DNA of 45,149 bases, taken from an uncultured bacterium. GTDB taxonomy: Bacteria; Cyanobacteriota; Vampirovibrionia; Gastranaerophilales; Gastranaerophilaceae. Position 1 is the stretch's first letter; every line of letters starts with the position of its first letter. Location of the stretch: positions 1-45,149 of the forward strand of contig CASEYP010000014.1 in NCBI GenBank assembly GCA_949292185.1. Direction: 5' to 3'. Made by a program: the position numbers and the translations under genes. Below are positions 42,621 through 45,149 of the stretch, one piece after another. Under the pieces are notes generated by a model. The model had not been told where the DNA came from. It saw only the letters and a list, made by a program, of their open reading frames with translations, and ran no database searches.

Positions 42621-43484
42621 TTAACCTTTGATTTGGTTCATAACTTCTTCAGCAAAGTTATCTTGACGTTTTTCAAGACCTTCACCTAATTCATATCTTG
42701 TGAAAGCTTTAACTGTCAATTTACCTTCAATCAATTGAGCAATTGTTTGGTTAGGATCTTTAACAAATGGTTGTTCTAATAAGCATTTTTCAGCCATTAA
42801 TTTATTTACACGACCTTCAACAATTTTAGCTCTGATATTTTCAGGTTTTTTCAATAAATCTTCTTTACCCATTTCAACTTCAGTTTCATGGTCAATTACA
42901 GATTGAGGAATTTCTGCTCTTGAAATGAATTCTGGAGCGCTTGATGCGATATGTAAGCAAAGATCATTCATCAATTCTTCATCTTTATTATCTGTTTGTA
43001 ATAAAACACCAATTTTTCCATTGTGGATATATGATGCTACATTACCTTCATATCTTACAAATCTTCTTACTGTAATTTTTTCACCGATAGATGCGATTTT
43101 TTCTTTTAATGCATCTTCGATAACTTTATCACATTTAGCACATTTTGAAGCTAATAAAGCGTCTACATCTGCAGGTTTTAATACTTCAACATTTTCAGCT
43201 AAACCTTTAGCTAAAGTTTTGAATTCATCATTTCTAGCAACGAAGTCTGTTTCACAGTTAACTTCGATCATTGCACCACCGTTAGCATCGATGAAAGATT
43301 CAACTCTACCTTCAGCTGCAATTCTGCCCATTTTCTTATCAGCAGAAGCAATACCTTTTTGACGTAAAACTTCAGCTGCTTTTTCCATATCGCCATCAAC
43401 TTCAACTAATGCTTTTTTAGCATCCATCATACCAGCACCAGTTTTATCACGAAGTTCTTTTACCATTTGAGCTGTAATATTCAT
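42621..43484 (-). CDS. tsf: Elongation factor Ts
   Basis: EF-Ts recycles EF-Tu-GDP. The 287-residue protein begins MNITAQMVKELRDKTGAGMM with DAKKALVEVDGD (UBA-like N-terminal domain) and contains VNCETDFVARNDEF, the Phe-containing EF-Tu contact block, then IHNGKIGVLLQ and HIASSAPEFISR. A CAKC pair occurs in the core near residues 114-117. The chain is full length for bacterial EF-Ts. It follows rpsB by 120 bases, a gap that holds a strong stem structure, and has a GGAGAA ribosome site. Confidence 0.97.
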   Translation of the reverse strand: MNITAQMVKELRDKTGAGMMDAKKALVEVDGDMEKAAEVLRQKGIASADKKMGRIAAEGRVESFIDANGGAMIEVNCETDFVARNDEFKTLAKGLAENVEVLKPADVDALLASKCAKCDKVIEDALKEKIASIGEKITVRRFVRYEGNVASYIHNGKIGVLLQTDNKDEELMNDLCLHIASSAPEFISRAEIPQSVIDHETEVEMGKEDLLKKPENIRAKIVEGRVNKLMAEKCLLEQPFVKDPNQTIAQLIEGKLTVKAFTRYELGEGLEKRQDNFAEEVMNQIKG

Positions 43485-43506
43485 TTGTTCTCCTTTATCT
43501 TCTTAC

Positions 43507-43592
43507 GTGATATTTGAAAAGGTGAGTCATAAACACTAGTTCTAACTATTCATAGCTGTACTAATCTTTTACAATTCACCTTTTCTTATCAC
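43507..43592 (-). promoter_or_regulatory. Long-range stem in the rpsB-tsf spacer
   Basis: In the minus-strand transcript GAAAAGGTGA and TCACCTTTTC form a perfect 10-bp stem (43576-43585 with 43516-43525), extended by GTGATA/TATCAC (43587-43592 with 43507-43512). The 50-base apical loop can form smaller hairpins. There is no T-tract, so it is not an ordinary terminator. It could be a processing or translational-coupling element. Confidence 0.55.
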
Positions 43593-43604
43593 AAAACTAA
43601 ATTA

Positions 43605-44378
43605 TTATTCTGCTTTTTCTTCTGCTGCTTCTGAAACTCCAGCATCTGCTGCTGTAATTTTTTCGATTTTCTTAGTTTCATTAGCTTTGTTTTCTCTTAA
43701 TTGTTTTCCTTCAATAACTGCATCAGCTAATTTTGAAGTGATTAATTTGATAGATCTGATAGCATCGTCGTTACCAGGAATGATATAGTTAATACCATCT
43801 GGGTTAGCGTTTGTATCAGCTAAACAAATTACAGGAATACCTAATTTATTAGCTTCTTTAATAGCAATTTCTTCTTTAGCTTGGTCAACGATAAAGATTA
43901 CGTCAGGTAATCCTCTCATATCTTTGATACCGCCTAAAGTTTTAGATAATTTTGCAATTTGTCTGTTTATTTGAGCAACTTCTTTTTTAGGAAGCTTATC
44001 AACATAACCGTTATTAACAAATTCTTCTAATTCTTTTAATTTGTTAACTCTGCCTCTGATAGTTTCGAAGTTGGTAAGCATACCGCCTAACCATCTTCTG
44101 TTGATATAATAAGCACCTGAACGTACAGCTTCTTCAGCTACAACTTCAGCAGCTTGTTTTTTTGTACCAACAAAAAGAACATTTTTTCCTTTTGCTGCGT
44201 AATCTCTTACTAAATTGTAAGCTTCATCTAACAAATCAGTTGTTTTTCTTAAATCGATAACGTAAATCCCGTTTCTAGCACCATAAATATATGGTTTCAT
44301 TTTAGGGTTCCATCTTTGAGTTTGGTGACCGAAATGTACACCTGCTTCTAAAAGTTCAATCATAGATGCTGTTGGCAT
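43605..44378 (-). CDS. rpsB: 30S ribosomal protein S2
   Basis: A 257-residue S2 with the family start [64 protein letters not shown] and [19 protein letters not shown], followed by [11 protein letters not shown]. The C-terminal 30 residues are Lys/Glu/Ala-rich, a common extension. It is first in the rpsB-tsf operon, with an AAGGAGA ribosome site and a roughly 90-nt leader that may hold an S2-binding structure. Confidence 0.97.
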   Translation of the reverse strand: MPTASMIELLEAGVHFGHQTQRWNPKMKPYIYGARNGIYVIDLRKTTDLLDEAYNLVRDYAAKGKNVLFVGTKKQAAEVVAEEAVRSGAYYINRRWLGGMLTNFETIRGRVNKLKELEEFVNNGYVDKLPKKEVAQINRQIAKLSKTLGGIKDMRGLPDVIFIVDQAKEEIAIKEANKLGIPVICLADTNANPDGINYIIPGNDDAIRSIKLITSKLADAVIEGKQLRENKANETKKIEKITAADAGVSEAAEEKAE

Positions 44379-44490
44379 CGTTTTTCTCCTTATCTTTTAT
44401 GTATTGTACTACGGGCTATACCGTCCCATCTGAAGACTATTTACAAAGCTTTAGACTAGGGCAAAACCTATCGGACTGGTGTAACCGATT
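44379..44490 (-). promoter_or_regulatory. rpsB leader region
   Basis: On the minus strand a TATAAT lies just before ATCGG-(10)-CCGAT, a 5-bp hairpin, and further on ACGG-TATAGC-CCGT forms another. The leader runs about 90 nt to the ribosome site. S2 is known to repress rpsB-tsf through its leader in other bacteria; whether this leader does so is inference. No good -35 box is apparent. Confidence 0.4.
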
Positions 44491-44569
44491 ATATTTTATT
44501 ATAAACATACTAATATGCAAACATTTTAGCAATAAAACTTAAAAAACATTGAATTTAATTGAAATTTAG

Positions 44570-44597
44570 TTGCAAAATTATTTTTATTTGGTATTAA
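44570..44597 (+). promoter_or_regulatory. Promoter of rpsT
   Basis: TTGCAA (44570-44575) and TATTAA (44592-44597) are separated by 16 bases. The leader then contains a GTGCAA/TTGCAC hairpin (44626-44631/44641-44646) before the AAAGGAAAGG ribosome site. Confidence 0.5.
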
Positions 44598-44674
44598 TAA
44601 AGTTACTCACATCCTCAACGAGTACGTGCAAAGTCATTAATTGCACAAAGTTAAAAGGAAAGGTAAATTCAATT

Positions 44675-44947
44675 ATGGCAAATATTAAATCTGCTAAAAA
44701 AAGAGTACTTATAGCTGAAGCAAACAGACAAAGAAACGTAGCTTTTAAATCTTCTATCAAAACAGCTGTTAAAAGAGCATTAGAATTAGCATCTGGTGAA
44801 GATAAAGAAGCTTTAAATTCAGCAGTTTCAAAAGTTTATCAATTATGTGATAAAGCTGTTGTAAAAGGTATTTTACATAAAAATACTGCAGCTAGAAAAA
44901 AATCAAGATTAACTCTTGCTGTTAAGAAATTATCAGCTAATGCTTAA
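44675..44947 (+). CDS. rpsT: 30S ribosomal protein S20
   Basis: A 90-residue S20: MANIKSAKKRVLIAEANRQR at the start, then Lys/Ala-rich helices (SSIKTAVKRALELAS and KGILHKNTAARKKSRLT), the standard three-helix 16S rRNA binder. The ATG at 44675 has an AAAGGAAAGG site; a reading from 44570 begins inside the promoter and is rejected. It is monocistronic, with its own promoter and terminator, and divergent from rpsB. Confidence 0.96.
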   Translation: MANIKSAKKRVLIAEANRQRNVAFKSSIKTAVKRALELASGEDKEALNSAVSKVYQLCDKAVVKGILHKNTAARKKSRLTLAVKKLSANA

Positions 44948-44977
44948 TTGAAAAAATTTAGTTAAACTAAAAGAAAG

Positions 44978-45008
44978 CTCGGATTATTTAAAATAATCCG
45001 AGTTTTTT
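44978..45008 (+). terminator. Intrinsic terminator after rpsT
   Basis: CTCGGATTATT pairs with AATAATCCGAG (44978-44988 with 44992-45002) around a 3-base loop, followed by six T (45003-45008). Confidence 0.92.
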
Positions 45009-45035
45009 AATAAAACAAGTATGATAGTGTAAGTC

Positions 45036-45149
45036 TTATAATTCTTTTAATATACCTGTAGAAGTTGTTCTTGTTGTATTTTGTGGTTTTGCTCCTAATG
45101 CGGTTTTTTGTGCTTGAGTTAATTGTTTGATTATTTTTCTATCGCCATT
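45036..45149 (-). CDS. C-terminal end of an unidentified protein (truncated by window)
   Basis: One minus-strand frame is open from the window edge to a TAA at 45036-45038, giving 37 residues that begin NGDRKIIKQLTQAQKTALGA and end TSTGILKEL. The composition (Lys/Gln/Thr-rich, with no stop in this AT-rich context) looks coding, like the tail of a lineage-specific soluble protein. The start lies outside the window. It converges on rpsT and could use the rpsT terminator region. No function can be given. Confidence 0.55.
   Translation of the reverse strand, partial: NGDRKIIKQLTQAQKTALGAKPQNTTRTTSTGILKEL

Overview
This is an AT-rich bacterial chromosome segment dominated by housekeeping genes. 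The best guess for the organism is a gut-type Gastranaerophilales (Vampirovibrionia/'Melainabacteria', non-photosynthetic relatives of Cyanobacteria) or a close relative. This is inference. It rests on the very low GC content, a standard code with TAA/TAG/TGA stops, an anaerobe-style ETF/NfnA electron-transfer set, and several unrelated lineage-specific proteins that carry a short N-terminal F-T-(G/A/S) motif. No rRNA, tRNA, insertion sequence, prophage or CRISPR array was seen.

Layout. 1-2.0 kb: two small hypothetical genes, an exported metallophosphoesterase and an RqcP-like S4 protein. 2.0-2.7 kb: rplU-rpmA (minus) behind a strong promoter. 2.8-8.8 kb: a compact peptidoglycan operon murF-mraY-murD-ftsW-murG. 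8.7-13 kb (minus): a double-length M16 peptidase and purA. 13-15.9 kb (minus): an electron-transfer operon (NfnA-like [2Fe-2S]/FAD subunit, a 4-Cys mini-protein, EtfB, EtfA). 16-19.8 kb (minus): a three-gene cassette of a CapA-like protein and two MurF-like ligases, one with a destroyed P-loop. 19.9-24.2 kb (minus): rel-nfeD-flotillin. 24.3-26.6 kb: a YggU-family protein, two lineage-specific membrane proteins and, between them, a histidine leader peptide with a complete attenuator. 26.7-31.4 kb: an RNA-turnover run (rny, ymdB, PHP phosphoesterase), then a pilin-like protein and a LOG-family enzyme. 31.4-37.5 kb: gatB, a GlmS-like SIS protein, gap and lineage-specific proteins. 37.5-42.6 kb: a candidate small RNA, tsaD, a kinase-fold protein, a GshB-like ATP-grasp enzyme, a metallo-hydrolase and ribD. 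42.6-45.1 kb: tsf and rpsB (minus), rpsT (plus), and the 3' end of one more gene.

Regulation visible in the sequence. Intrinsic terminators, several with long GC-rich perfect stems, separate most units. Four genes (murF, the YggU-family gene, tsaD, ribD) have no Shine-Dalgarno but carry a -10-like hexamer exactly six bases before the ATG, as expected for leaderless mRNAs. The most striking regulatory element is at 25.0-25.25 kb: a promoter, a 19-codon ORF with four His codons in five, and three mutually exclusive helices ending in a terminator, upstream of a gene that is not a recognisable histidine gene. The most interesting gene cluster is the CapA/MurF-like/degenerate MurF-like cassette.
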